In this document: positions 9,501 to 17,836 of the stretch, in pieces
Layout: the number at the start of each line of letters is the position of its first letter
Position numbering within the stretch: the first letter of the stretch is position 1
Assembly: GCA_038529265.1 (NCBI GenBank)
Contig: JBCBDX010000004.1
Location: 186,001 to 250,000 of the forward strand
Direction: 5' to 3'
Length of the DNA: 64,000 bases
Source of the DNA: JBCBDX01 sp038529265
GTDB lineage: Bacteria; Pseudomonadota; Alphaproteobacteria; Rhizobiales; Rhizobiaceae
The notes under the pieces: model-generated
Databases searched by the model: none
What the model was told of the DNA's origin: nothing
What the model saw: the letters and a program-made list of their open reading frames with translations, nothing else
Made by a program: the position numbers and the translations under genes

Positions 9501-10418
9501 CAGGTCGATGCTACCATCATCGCCGACCAGCGCAGTGGCCTCGATCAAGCTTTCGCCTGCAAAGAAATTGGCTAAACGACCCGATACCAGCGGCACCAGT
9601 TGCGCATCGGCGTCGACCATCAGCTGAGTGCCAGAAGACTGGCGCGCTGTTGTCAAAGTGCACGAGATGAGACGTTCGCCATCGGCAGCCATCTGCAGAT
9701 CAATGGACAGCTCATCAATTGGCCCGGCACCAACAATGGCAAAATCCAACGCAGGCCGGGCGGGGATATCCAGTAAATTGGCCATGATGCCGTCACGCGC
9801 TTCCGATCCGCGAAGATCTACCGCGAGCTGACCTTCTTCCGGCTGGAAGGCTGCTGTCAAATTGACCTGCCCCTCCCCTCCATCAAGGCGTTGCAAGGCA
9901 AGTCTGGCATCAAGGCCGCCGCCTTCCAACGCCAAACGACCATCGACCGAAAACACGACGGCTGGCCCCAAAACGCCTTCTGCAAGGGAGACTTGTTCAG
10001 CCACCAAAGCATCAATTTGAACCGCGACCGGCAGTTCCGGCACTTGAAAGCTGGTAGCTTGCATATCAGGCCGGTTGGGCGCTGGCGCTGGCGGCCGCGC
10101 CACATCGATACGCGTTGCAGCAAGCCGCTCAATCTCAAGACGTCCTCCCAAAAGCGCGGTTCGGCTCCATATCAATTGCGGCTCAACAATCGTCAGCCAA
10201 ATACCTTCGCGGTCGGCCAGCGTGATGCTCTCAAAGCGCACATTGGAGGAAAGCGTTCCCTGAATGCCATTGAGACGAATCTGCCGGTCAGGCGTCGATA
10301 GCTGGTTCTCAACGAACTGAATAAAGCCGGAACGCTCAGTTTCTTCCTGTGCAGAAACCGGCACTAACAACCCGAACAAGAGCAAAAAGGCGGCTGTGAG
10401 GCGAAGGTGTAATCGCAT
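6504..10418 (-). CDS. tamB: translocation and assembly module inner membrane protein TamB
   Basis: Large AsmA-like/DUF490 protein of 1304 aa, anchored in the inner membrane and spanning the periplasm to work with TamA in outer-membrane protein or lipid assembly. An N-terminal hydrophobic segment (AAFLLLFGLLVPVSA) is followed by a long, repetitive beta-rich region and the conserved TamB C-terminus, with motifs such as GRFDLRRGRLEILSQRLDF and a final FFERDY whose terminal aromatic residue is typical. The ATG overlaps the tamA stop by one base (TGATG), showing translational coupling. The gene is convergent with the TRAP permease, which it overlaps by 4 nt. Length is normal for alphaproteobacterial TamB. 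Confidence 0.93.
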   Translation of the reverse strand: MRLHLRLTAAFLLLFGLLVPVSAQEETERSGFIQFVENQLSTPDRQIRLNGIQGTLSSNVRFESITLADREGIWLTIVEPQLIWSRTALLGGRLEIERLAATRIDVARPPAPAPNRPDMQATSFQVPELPVAVQIDALVAEQVSLAEGVLGPAVVFSVDGRLALEGGGLDARLALQRLDGGEGQVNLTAAFQPEEGQLAVDLRGSEARDGIMANLLDIPARPALDFAIVGAGPIDELSIDLQMAADGERLISCTLTTARQSSGTQLMVDADAQLVPLVSGRLANFFAGESLIEATALVGDDGSIDLSRFDLQTAQASIMATGMRDAQGAFVAADVDLVVRSGDGTPVILPFGTDTSINALSAQIDYAMNRRQALKAIIDVDQMRAGETSIGAFDASLDGLLRRTTDTSQVLDFVLRGRAENIGLADPAVASLVAQGVDIEASGTWRENAPMRLEAANVLSDGWTLSADGQVDGAQFDGQLRAVVDRLSAFEPLLGFAADGAADVVMIGMIDALTGGFDLRLNGVSNVAPADDANALGKLLTGQTNLSGAVARDEQGTRFNRFQAENNQLDIGIDGVLAPSAADLKLDGQLNDLSDLTASASGALTLEGTVVGSGPAYETRLSLGVPNGTLSGQTIVGLGADFVGTLETAAVNGALMLDGRLAGEPLEGTLDLIVNGDRQELNNLDVRYAGAELSGGIATGNNGALAGAINFKISQLANLARLAGQDANGAASGSFTLSSTGNGAQNGTLVAQLSGLQAAGLRVRSGNLQTQIADLFDAQNLTSRITLNGVDISGAATINSVSASVSGPFERLVINTEIDGVSAPALTAAGVQPLGVNADLVVLPGSQAVQLTNATARNGQGLVARGTGSVAYGAGTLNIQLDGEAPLSLARGALSSRGTRVDGNANFSLVIGGRLEAPRTTGLVSITNASLVDPLSNLQVGNLDAVAGFEGDTISIRRLRGRVGEGGRFTGSGNIGLGAGLPANLEINLIGVPYTDGQTFATTLNGNLALGGSLIAAPQLSGTINLARTEIVVPEVLGAALDLPNVVHETPDAATQETLDRLERVNPSGTSDGGSSPLRLDLQVNAPAQIYIRGRGLDAELGGSIRLTGPLTNVSPVGRFDLRRGRLEILSQRLDFDTGSFVLVGDLDPILNLVANTQSDDVLATVTVTGRPSDLSIIFSSSPELPQDEVIARIVFGRSVSELSPVQILRLANAVSELSGQSTSLFGATRSLVGLDNLDLVDDGEGNAAVRAGTYINERVYLGVDVGQETEATINLDISESLTARGSVSDDGESKLGIFFERDY

Positions 10419-12337
10419 CAGAACGCCTGCCCGATTCCGGCATAAATACCGACAAAGGGATCGCCGTCACGACGGTTCAGCGGAAATGCAACATCGAGCC
10501 TCAATGGCCCCAAGCCGGTATCATAGCGAAGGCCCGCACCCACACCCACACGCCAATCATCAATATCGTTAAAGCCCGCGCCATCCGACACGCTACCAGC
10601 GTCCATAAACGCAACTGCACCCAAGCGCTCGGTAAAGCGCATTCGGGCCTCAAGCGATGTTTCCGCGCGTGATCGCCCACCGCGCTGTGTGCCATCTGCC
10701 TCAATCACCGCGATGTTGCGAAAGCCGTATCCGCGCACGGAACCGCCGCCACCCGCATAAAACAACATGTCGTCCGGCGTCTCGTCCACCGGAAGACCAA
10801 AGATAGAACCGGCGCGCAGGCGTGCCGCCAGCACAAACCGGTCACTTTCGGTGAAGCGCTGATAATAGCGGACTTCACCATCAAAGCGCGCGCCCGAATT
10901 GCTGAAGTTGAATTCGTGGAAACCCGTTACTTGCGCCTCGGCAAAGAAGCCTTCGCTCGCGTCCAGCGGCTTGTCTCGAGTGTCGTACAGGATTGTTCCT
11001 TCAACGCCAGCGGTCGTAAAACCTCGAAGGTTGCCGTCATCGACACGCTCAAATTCGCCGTAGCGCGCAAACACATTGGCACCGAACTGAAACCGGTCTG
11101 ATGCAATATGGGAAAAGCCGACCGAACCGCCGCCACTGGTCGCTTCATAGGTCTCGTTTGTCTCGCGGCGCGCAAATGCATCGACTTCAAGCCTTGTGTC
11201 GATGGTCACAAATCCCGGCTTTTGAAAGGAGCCGTTGAGACCGTATGTAAACTGGCGGTAGTCGAACGTTGAGCCAATCCCGCTGACTGCTGCATCGAGA
11301 CGCAAGCGCTCCGCGCGCGAAAACAAATTGCGGTGCAGCCAGAATGCTTCAACACCGAGACCATCAACGGTCGAGACTGTGCCGCCAATCCCGATCCGGC
11401 GAGGTTTGCGTTCTTCAACAACAAGTGAAATCGGAAGCTGCCCGTTAGCATTAAGCGCCTCGCCTTCTTCAAACCGCTGAACAGAGAAAACACCCAGCCG
11501 TTCAATTCGCTTGATGGCTTGCTCCAATTGGCGCGGCGAGTAGATGGCACCGGCCTCAAGACCGGTCATGCGTTTAACGAACGCCGCGTCCACACGCTCG
11601 GTGCCGTCGACGTCGACCGGTGCCAGATAAGCGATGGGACCGGGATTGATACCGAGCCGAACGTCCAGCAATTGCTGGCTGTGGCGCGCGGTGATGCGCT
11701 CTTCATCCAACTTGGCGAGCGCATGCCCTTGATCGCGCCAACCATCGACGGCGGAACGTGCAGCGTCCCGGATCGCAGGCGCGCGGGCAACTTGACCGGG
11801 CTGGAACAACTCCGGTCGTGTCCAGCCATCTGGCGTGTTCACGATATCGGCTTCACCGAAGCGGAATGCCCGGCCAGGCTGAACGTCGATTGCAACTTGT
11901 ACGCCGTCGACCAACTCATCGCCAACGGCAAGCTGATCGGCTTCAACGCCATTAATGCGGATGGATATCGAACCGGCATAGAAGCCTTCAGCATAGAGAG
12001 CGGCTAGTATCCGCCGATAATCCGCTTGCGCTCGTGAAATGAGCGCAGCGCTGCCACCAACAGGATCGTTGCGACCGATCCAGATTTGCGACGCGGTGCG
12101 AACAGCACCGGTAACCGCCTCCTCAGAAGAAATATCAAGCGAAGCTGAGTATCTCAGCGGCTCGATGAAGCGAATGGCATCCTGTTCAGCTTGGGAAGCA
12201 CATGGGCCAATAATGCAGCGCCCGAATAGCTCAAGCGAGTTTGCTGGTTGCGGCATCAACATGCAAAACCAAGCTCCAGCCAACATCCACTTGAAACGTC
12301 GACTGGCGGAACCTGACAAGAGCGACGAATTCGCCAT
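10418..12337 (-). CDS. tamA: outer membrane autotransporter assembly protein TamA
   Basis: Omp85-family outer-membrane barrel of about 639 aa and partner of TamB. A signal-like segment (WMLAGAWFCMLMPQPANS) precedes POTRA-type repeats (roughly residues 90-300, for example DVDGTERVDAAFVKRMTG). A 16-strand barrel follows, with the Omp85 motif VRGYGFRN and a C-terminal aromatic residue (GIGQAF). The open frame extends upstream to 12436, but that part lacks signal features. ATG 12337 places a plausible signal peptide at the N-terminus; its ribosome-binding site is weak, so the start is uncertain. It forms an operon with tamB and is divergent from the XRE regulator, with about 160 nt between them holding both promoters. 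Confidence 0.9.
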   Translation of the reverse strand: MANSSLLSGSASRRFKWMLAGAWFCMLMPQPANSLELFGRCIIGPCASQAEQDAIRFIEPLRYSASLDISSEEAVTGAVRTASQIWIGRNDPVGGSAALISRAQADYRRILAALYAEGFYAGSISIRINGVEADQLAVGDELVDGVQVAIDVQPGRAFRFGEADIVNTPDGWTRPELFQPGQVARAPAIRDAARSAVDGWRDQGHALAKLDEERITARHSQQLLDVRLGINPGPIAYLAPVDVDGTERVDAAFVKRMTGLEAGAIYSPRQLEQAIKRIERLGVFSVQRFEEGEALNANGQLPISLVVEERKPRRIGIGGTVSTVDGLGVEAFWLHRNLFSRAERLRLDAAVSGIGSTFDYRQFTYGLNGSFQKPGFVTIDTRLEVDAFARRETNETYEATSGGGSVGFSHIASDRFQFGANVFARYGEFERVDDGNLRGFTTAGVEGTILYDTRDKPLDASEGFFAEAQVTGFHEFNFSNSGARFDGEVRYYQRFTESDRFVLAARLRAGSIFGLPVDETPDDMLFYAGGGGSVRGYGFRNIAVIEADGTQRGGRSRAETSLEARMRFTERLGAVAFMDAGSVSDGAGFNDIDDWRVGVGAGLRYDTGLGPLRLDVAFPLNRRDGDPFVGIYAGIGQAF

Positions 12338-12496
12338 GGTATGGATCGACTTCAACTGAAACAAACTTCCGCAAACACAAACGCTGAACCTAATACGCCT
12401 TTCCTTATAAACAACAGTGTGGCCTGCGGATATCAAGAACAGGGCTGGCAGAATTTGTGATGTCGATTAGTTGTTGTTCTGTATGGAGTTGGGCAT

Positions 12497-13045
12497 GTGA
12501 AAGAAATCACCGGAACACTACCCCATTTCGGCAGACGCCTCAAACGTATCCGATCAAGCGTGCGGATGAAACAAAGCGCACTGGCAGATATGTTGGGCGT
12601 TGACCAGACCACCATTTCGCGTTGGGAGGCTGGCCTTCAATCTCCCGATGAGGACGTGCAACTGCGTGCGTTCGACGTATTGATACCTCATCGATCTGAT
12701 GATGCGGCGCTAAAACGTTTGGTAGAAACCGCAGATGCCTGTGTGCATCTCGTCGATGAGGCAACGCATGTATGTCTTGCCTACTCCCGAAAACGGGCGG
12801 CTGACTGGCGCGTTGAACGGCAAGAAATGCTCGGCGTCTCACTTTGGCCATTTGCAACCGAAGAAATCCAACGCGCTGAGTTTGATCTGACCAACTCAGA
12901 CTGGTTCGAAGCGCTGTCACCTACCCCAAAAAGGTTCGTGACGTCACAGGCCGACAATGCGATCCGCATCAGTGCGGGCGAAATCCTTTGGGAACGTCTT
13001 TACTTGGCAGATGGCACACCAGCGCGTCTGGTCACCGGCCGGTAG
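12497..13045 (+). CDS. XRE-family transcriptional regulator with PAS-like C-terminal region
   Basis: Predicted DNA-binding regulator of 182 aa. Residues 10-65 form a Cro/CI-type helix-turn-helix (FGRRLKRIRSSVRMKQSALA, then VDQTTISRWEAG). The remaining 110 residues (VETADACVHLVDEATHVCLA onward) resemble a small sensory or PAS-like module ending ILWERLYLADGTPARLV; I do not recognise the family. The start is GTG 12497, preceded by GGAG at 12486-12489. It is divergent from tamA and followed on the same strand by an MFS gene. Either neighbour could be a target, but nothing in the sequence proves this. Confidence 0.8.
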   Translation: MKEITGTLPHFGRRLKRIRSSVRMKQSALADMLGVDQTTISRWEAGLQSPDEDVQLRAFDVLIPHRSDDAALKRLVETADACVHLVDEATHVCLAYSRKRAADWRVERQEMLGVSLWPFATEEIQRAEFDLTNSDWFEALSPTPKRFVTSQADNAIRISAGEILWERLYLADGTPARLVTGR

Positions 13046-13099
13046 TTCGCGCATAAGATATGCGTGGGTTTTACATCCGCCATGGCTTAGCCTGCGCTG

Positions 13100-14254
13100 A
13101 TGCCATCACATGCCAAAAACCTGATTTTGATTCTCATATTGTGGGTCGGTGGGCTGCTGGCAGCGGGCCAGTTTGCGAAGATCGCTGTGCTGCTGCCGGA
13201 AATCCGCACGCTCTATCCCTTTTCCGGAAGCGCCATAGCATGGCTTTTGACACTGATTAGTTTGGTGGGCGCCATCCTTGGGGGCCTAGCCGGCTCCATT
13301 GCCAACCGAATTGGCCAGAAAAATGTGCTAATCGCTTGCCTGTTGGTCGCTGGGCTTTTGTCGCTCTGGCAAGCATCTTTGCCAAGCTTTGGTATCATGG
13401 CCGTCAGCCGCGTGCTCGAAGGTTTGACGCATTTGGGCATCGTCGTTGCCGCACCGTCATTCATTGCACAGCTGAGCTCTGACCGTTGGCGCGGGGCGGC
13501 CATGTCCCTTTGGAGCACCTTTTTCGGCGTATCATTTGCCTTGTTTGCGCTGGCAGCAATACCGCTCGCTGCTAGGTTTGGTGTTACAGCCGTCTTCCAA
13601 GCCCATGGCGCCATGATGATCATGGTTGCAGTCGCATTGCTCATCTTCCTGGGTGACATTGGTAAACCGTTGAACAAGAATGAGACCACGGGAAACACAT
13701 TTTTCGCAGCCTATCGCCAATGGCCCAAACTGTGGCCCGGCATCGGATGGCTATTCTACACGCTGACCTTTGTATCAATGCTCGCCATATTGCCCGATCA
13801 GATTGAAGACAGCCTGCGCGGTCCAACGAACACAGCCATGCCACTGATCAGCATCGTGGTGAGCCTTATTGCAGTTCCTCTTTTACTGCTTCGTTTTTCA
13901 GGAGCCATGGTCGTCATGGGCGGATTTGTTTGCTGCGCGGCTGCGATTTTGTTGAGCGCGGTTTTGTCGCTTCCCGTAATCGCTGTCGTCTTGTTTGGCG
14001 CACTTGGCCTTGTTCAGGGTGCAACATTTGCCGCCGTCGCTGAACTCAACACGTCAATAGAGGATCGAGCGCAGGGCTATGGCATCCTCGCGCAAACCGG
14101 CAATATCGGAAACCTGTTGGGCACACCTCTGTTTCTTGCAGTGCTTGAATGGGGAAACATCAACATGATGCTTGGAGCAGCATTCGTCACTTATGCCGTA
14201 GGATTTGTCTGCCTTGCTCTAACCGCAAAACGATTACAAATTCAGACCAACTAA
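13100..14254 (+). CDS. MFS transporter
   Basis: Major facilitator superfamily permease of 384 aa with 12 predicted TM segments, a typical length. The signature between TM2 and TM3 is present (GSIANRIGQKNVLIACLLVA), and a long hydrophobic run makes up nearly the whole protein. Start ATG 13100 lies 54 nt after the XRE gene, so the two may be co-transcribed, but no convincing ribosome-binding site is visible. The general shape is that of drug/metabolite or cyanate-type permeases; the substrate is unknown. It ends 4 nt into the convergent serine hydrolase gene. Confidence 0.85.
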   Translation: MPSHAKNLILILILWVGGLLAAGQFAKIAVLLPEIRTLYPFSGSAIAWLLTLISLVGAILGGLAGSIANRIGQKNVLIACLLVAGLLSLWQASLPSFGIMAVSRVLEGLTHLGIVVAAPSFIAQLSSDRWRGAAMSLWSTFFGVSFALFALAAIPLAARFGVTAVFQAHGAMMIMVAVALLIFLGDIGKPLNKNETTGNTFFAAYRQWPKLWPGIGWLFYTLTFVSMLAILPDQIEDSLRGPTNTAMPLISIVVSLIAVPLLLLRFSGAMVVMGGFVCCAAAILLSAVLSLPVIAVVLFGALGLVQGATFAAVAELNTSIEDRAQGYGILAQTGNIGNLLGTPLFLAVLEWGNINMMLGAAFVTYAVGFVCLALTAKRLQIQTN

Positions 14255-15462
14255 CTGCCCGTGTTGGCCTCTGCGTCAATCGCAGTCTGCACCACTTTAT
14301 AAAAGTCAAAACGGGCATCTGATTGGCCTTCGATCACACCACGCGCGTCGCGCCATGAACTGTGGGTGACGATCACCAACTCACGTGCGGGATCGATAAA
14401 GATGCCCTGCCCGAAAATGCCACCTGCCTGATAGGTGCCATTGTCCATAGGCCACCACTGGAAACCATAGTCACGGCGCGAATCATTGGGCACCTCAACC
14501 TGGAGCGACGTTGCCTCGGCAACCCACCCTTCGGGCACAACACGCGCTCCGTCGGCGATACCATCTTCGAGCATAAATTGGCCGATCAGCGCATAATCAA
14601 GCGCGGTTGCTTGCACGCAGCAGCCACCAATTTCTTCGCCCGTTTTTGAAACTACCCAGCTAGCATCGCCATGCATCCCAAACGGCTGCCAAATTTTCTC
14701 CGACAAATACTCGGAGACAGGCTTGCCAGTCGCCTCGGCGACGAGAATGCCAACAAGGTTGGTCTCACCAGTAGAATAGTTGAAAACCTCGCCCGGCGGA
14801 TGTGCACGCGGCAACCGTTTCATATAGCTGATCAATGCCGTCTCGCCGGGCTCAGGCTCGGTTTCGTTGAACATCGCCACATCAGACGTTGGGTCTCCAT
14901 AATCTTCAATCCAGCGCACGCCTGACGTCATCGTCAGCAACTGACGGATGCTCACATCATCATAGGCAGAACCCTGCAGCGCAGGGACATATTGCGAGAC
15001 CATGTCTTCAAGGCTTGCAATGTGACCGTCCCAAATGGCAGCGCCGACAAGCGTGGAAGTGAAGGATTTGGCAACCGAAAAGCTGGTCCAGCGCTTGTTG
15101 CGCGTTTGGTTCAAGCCGTAGCGTTCCAGACGGATTTCACCCTTATGCAGGATAAGAACAGCCGCACTGTTTTGCGATTCCATATAGGCGTCGATGTCAA
15201 CATCCATCGCCAAGGGCACGCCGAACGGCACATCGCGTTGCCGGTCACCAGCCCTAATCGGAAGCGTATTGATGATCGGCAGTTTATCTGACAGCGCAAA
15301 GCCTGAATCGCGCTGACTTTGTGTCCACTCCAGCACATTGTCATCAAGCGGGGGATCAGACAGAAAAAGCCGCCAGGTTGGCCCAATGGAAACCCAGACA
15401 ATCCCAAGGCCGGCAACGAGAAAACCAACAAAATAGGCCGCAAATTTTGCGATCCGCCGCAT
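14251..15462 (-). CDS. serine hydrolase, class C beta-lactamase family
   Basis: Membrane-anchored or exported protein of 403 aa in the beta-lactamase/penicillin-binding (class C, EstB-like) fold. An N-terminal TM segment (FAAYFVGFLVAGLGIVWVSI) is followed by the active-site SxxK motif (SFSVAKSF), then a Tyr-containing motif in FNYSTGETNL. The C-terminal region includes FQWWPMDNGTYQAGGIFGQG. Members act as esterases, peptidases or beta-lactamases, so the substrate is open. It is a single gene between the convergent MFS transporter and folA, and resistance function should not be assumed. Confidence 0.85.
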   Translation of the reverse strand: MRRIAKFAAYFVGFLVAGLGIVWVSIGPTWRLFLSDPPLDDNVLEWTQSQRDSGFALSDKLPIINTLPIRAGDRQRDVPFGVPLAMDVDIDAYMESQNSAAVLILHKGEIRLERYGLNQTRNKRWTSFSVAKSFTSTLVGAAIWDGHIASLEDMVSQYVPALQGSAYDDVSIRQLLTMTSGVRWIEDYGDPTSDVAMFNETEPEPGETALISYMKRLPRAHPPGEVFNYSTGETNLVGILVAEATGKPVSEYLSEKIWQPFGMHGDASWVVSKTGEEIGGCCVQATALDYALIGQFMLEDGIADGARVVPEGWVAEATSLQVEVPNDSRRDYGFQWWPMDNGTYQAGGIFGQGIFIDPARELVIVTHSSWRDARGVIEGQSDARFDFYKVVQTAIDAEANTGS

Positions 15463-15542
15463 GTGCTCCTCCCAAAGCTCAACAGAAAAACGCTACCGGA
15501 TTACATTGACGATCTAACGATGGTTGGCAACGTCACGCAGGG

Positions 15543-16106
15543 TCAGGCAGCCTCATCCTCACGCCGCTCCCAAATGACAAAACGCGTCGCATGGCTGTCT
15601 TTTTCGCCTTGCGGGACATCTTCCCAGTGAGTTGGTTCAAAATACTCTTCGTCAATCTCGGCAAACCGCGTGTCGCCATCAATTTCGGCTAGCACCTCGG
15701 TCACATACAGCGCGTCAGCATAGTCTATGGCCTGCGCATAAATCTGCCCGCCACCGATGATGAAGACTTCTTTAGGCAATTCATCAGGATCAGCATCTTC
15801 ATCGGCCTGCTCATGGATACTCTCCAGATTGGCGGTCGCCAGATCAATCGCAGCACCCAACGATGAAACCCGCATCGTGCCGTCAGCCTGCCAATCCATA
15901 TCACGCGAAACAACGATATTAAGCCGGTCCGGCAACGGCTTGCCAATACTCTCAAACGTCTTGCGACCCATAATGACGGGGTGATTGAGCGTCAGCGCCT
16001 TGAAGCGTTTGAGGTCAGATGACAAACGCCATGGCATGTCGCCATCGCGTCCGATGACGCCATTTTCGGAAACGGCAACAATCATGGAAACAACTGGTTC
16101 AAGCAT
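15543..16106 (-). CDS. folA: dihydrofolate reductase
   Basis: Reduces dihydrofolate to tetrahydrofolate with NADPH (187 aa). The classical N-terminus MIVAVSENGVIGRDGDMPWR is followed by the cofactor-binding motif IMGRKTFESIGKPLP and the C-terminal IGGGQIYAQAI. The frame is open to 16172, but ATG 16106 has AAGGG 8 nt upstream and gives a family-like N-terminus. This start overlaps the upstream MazG-like gene by 8 nt. It is the last gene of the thyA / MazG-like / folA operon and regenerates the tetrahydrofolate cofactor that thymidylate synthase oxidises. A small acidic insertion (EQADEDADPDELPKE) lies before the IGGGQ motif. Confidence 0.95.
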   Translation of the reverse strand: MLEPVVSMIVAVSENGVIGRDGDMPWRLSSDLKRFKALTLNHPVIMGRKTFESIGKPLPDRLNIVVSRDMDWQADGTMRVSSLGAAIDLATANLESIHEQADEDADPDELPKEVFIIGGGQIYAQAIDYADALYVTEVLAEIDGDTRFAEIDEEYFEPTHWEDVPQGEKDSHATRFVIWERREDEAA

Positions 16107-16428
16107 CACCACTACCCTTATCGAGATACCGAAACCATTTCCGCTCAACAGCGGCATCCAGATCGACCTCAAACCGCTCTGCGATTAGTAAAACTTGGGC
16201 AAGACAGTCCGCAAGTTCATCCTCAAACTGTTGGCGAATTTCGGCTGGTTCATCGCCTTTCAAACGGCCACGGCTCGTCATGCGCAAAAACGCGGATGTC
16301 AGCTCGCCGACTTCCTCGGCTAATTTAAGCACCTGCCAATCATCGTCGCGCTTGATGTCACAATTGCGCGCGTAGATCTGAGAGACCCTCTCACTATCAG
16401 CCTGGATTTCTTTGAGCGTGCGCGCCAT
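16099..16428 (-). CDS. MazG-like nucleotide pyrophosphohydrolase
   Basis: Small all-alpha NTP pyrophosphatase-like protein of 109 aa. The metal-binding helices show EEVGEL (about residues 38-43) and EDELADCLAQ (about 70-79), the ExxE...ExxD pattern of MazG/iMazG enzymes. Such enzymes hydrolyse (d)NTPs to monophosphates. Its ATG overlaps the thyA stop by one base (TAATG), and its 3' end overlaps folA by 8 nt, so the three are almost certainly translated together. The position between thyA and folA suggests control of a pyrimidine deoxynucleotide such as dUTP or dCTP, which is inference. Confidence 0.82.
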   Translation of the reverse strand: MARTLKEIQADSERVSQIYARNCDIKRDDDWQVLKLAEEVGELTSAFLRMTSRGRLKGDEPAEIRQQFEDELADCLAQVLLIAERFEVDLDAAVERKWFRYLDKGSGDA

Positions 16429-17222
16429 TAAACCGCCACCGGCGCCTTTATGTGCGGATGCGGGTCATAGCCCACGATCTCAAAGTCTTCGAATACATAG
16501 TCGAAGATCGTGCCTGGTGTGCGCAAGATGTGCAGCTTTGGCAGCGGACGGAAGTCGCGCTCAAGCTGTGTTTCAACCTGATCAAAATGGTTGTGGTAGA
16601 TATGCGCATCGCCGAAGGAGTGCACAAAATCACCAACTTTAAGACCCGCCACTTCTGCAATCATGTGCGTCAACAATGCATATGAAGCAATGTTAAACGG
16701 CACGCCCAAAAAGATGTCGGCAGAGCGTTGATAGAGCTGACAAGATAGTTTGCCTTCGGCGACATAGAACTGGAACATGCAATGACAGGGCGGCAATGCC
16801 ATATCGTCGACAAGTGCCGGGTTCCAGGCTGACACAATATGGCGGCGCGAATTTGGGTTGTTCTTGATGCCATCCACCAGTCTGGAAATCTGATCCACGC
16901 TCTCGCCGCTCGGCGAAGGCCATGACCGCCACTGATAGCCATAGACCGGGCCCAGGTCGCCGTTTTCATCAGCCCATTCATCCCAGATCGAAACGCCATT
17001 TTCCTTCAAATAGGCGATATTGGTCTCACCTTTGAGGAACCAAAGCAGCTCGTGGATAATTGATCGCAGGTGCAGCTTCTTGGTGGTAACCATGGGAAAA
17101 CCGTCACCCAGATCAAACCGCATCTGATAGCCAAAAACGGATCGTGTGCCCGTACCCGTCCGGTCGCCACGGTCAGAGCCATTGGCCATCACATGGCGTA
17201 TGAGGTCATGATATTGCTTCAT
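16428..17222 (-). CDS. thyA: thymidylate synthase
   Basis: Converts dUMP to dTMP using methylenetetrahydrofolate; 264 aa, the usual length. The catalytic Cys is in LPPCHCMFQFYV and the phosphate-binding Arg region in RSADIFLGVPFNIASYALL; the N-terminal part carries RTGTGTRSVFGYQMRFDL. It is the first gene of the thyA / MazG-like / folA unit on the minus strand. The product dihydrofolate is the substrate of FolA, encoded at the end of the same operon. Confidence 0.96.
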   Translation of the reverse strand: MKQYHDLIRHVMANGSDRGDRTGTGTRSVFGYQMRFDLGDGFPMVTTKKLHLRSIIHELLWFLKGETNIAYLKENGVSIWDEWADENGDLGPVYGYQWRSWPSPSGESVDQISRLVDGIKNNPNSRRHIVSAWNPALVDDMALPPCHCMFQFYVAEGKLSCQLYQRSADIFLGVPFNIASYALLTHMIAEVAGLKVGDFVHSFGDAHIYHNHFDQVETQLERDFRPLPKLHILRTPGTIFDYVFEDFEIVGYDPHPHIKAPVAV

Positions 17223-17280
17223 GCAGACCGTTTACAGCGATTCTGGTGAAACGTCTTGAGGGAGCAGCATTTGCCCAAAA

Positions 17281-17317
17281 GAAAAAGAAAATGCCTCTCA
17301 GGCTGGCAGAGAGGCAT
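17281..17317 (-). terminator. rho-independent terminator of the DUF2853 gene
   Basis: Read on the minus strand, a perfect 9-bp stem (ATGCCTCTC / GAGAGGCAT at 17291-17317) is followed directly by TTTTCTTTTTC. It lies 25 nt past the DUF2853 stop codon and upstream of thyA, so it ends the DUF2853 transcript and insulates thyA. Confidence 0.75.
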
Positions 17318-17341
17318 TAGAAAACTAGCTTGAAGCGAGGA

Positions 17342-17653
17342 TCAAAGGTCGCTGAGTTTCCCGACATGTTTTGCAACGAGGTAATAAAATGTGACGCGCT
17401 GCTTCATGCGGTCTTCTTTCATGTCTTCACAGACTTTTCCGACAACTTCGTCGCAGGCGGCCTTATCGGTCATGCCCAACTTTTTCATGCACCATTTTTC
17501 AACGACACGATCCAACTCGGAAGAATCGGAACAAGAAACAAGTGATGCATCTTTTGAGCGCAGCGCAATGCCCAGATGCTTGACAATTTTCTGGACAACA
17601 TCTGCATCGGCGCCTGAATCATAACGCTGAACATCTACAAGATAGTCGCTCAT
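17342..17653 (-). CDS. DUF2853 family protein
   Basis: Small soluble protein of 103 aa, recognised by YDSGADADVVQKIVKHLGIA and the Cys- and Lys-rich helical remainder (KWCMKKLGMTDKAACDEVVG). The family is common in Proteobacteria and some structures exist, but no biochemical role is established. It is a monocistronic unit: its own terminator lies downstream, and ssrA is divergent upstream. No signal peptide or TM segment is seen. Confidence 0.85.
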   Translation of the reverse strand: MSDYLVDVQRYDSGADADVVQKIVKHLGIALRSKDASLVSCSDSSELDRVVEKWCMKKLGMTDKAACDEVVGKVCEDMKEDRMKQRVTFYYLVAKHVGKLSDL

Positions 17654-17801
17654 GGAAATCTCCCCTTGGAATCAATTTGGTTTGGTCAGCGGGCCCGTTC
17701 CCCCTGCCTCCTTCCGCGACATTCGGCAACAGCTCAGGCAAAGTCAACAATTTGATTAGAATTCGGCAGGTTAGAATGTTGTCTCTGCCCCACCAAATAC
17801 T

Positions 17802-17830
17802 TTGAAATAGCCACAATAAGCGCCTATATT
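17802..17830 (+). promoter_or_regulatory. ssrA promoter
   Basis: A -35 box TTGAAA (17802-17807), a 17-bp spacer and a -10 box TATATT (17825-17830) form a near-consensus housekeeping promoter. Transcription would start at about 17837, at the 5' edge of the tmRNA acceptor piece. Confidence 0.7.
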
Positions 17831-17836
17831 GGCGAT

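Noticed and set aside
14251..15462. Antibiotic-resistance beta-lactamase
   Set aside because: The SxxK motif and fold fit the broad class C esterase/peptidase group; nothing in the sequence supports beta-lactam hydrolysis specifically.
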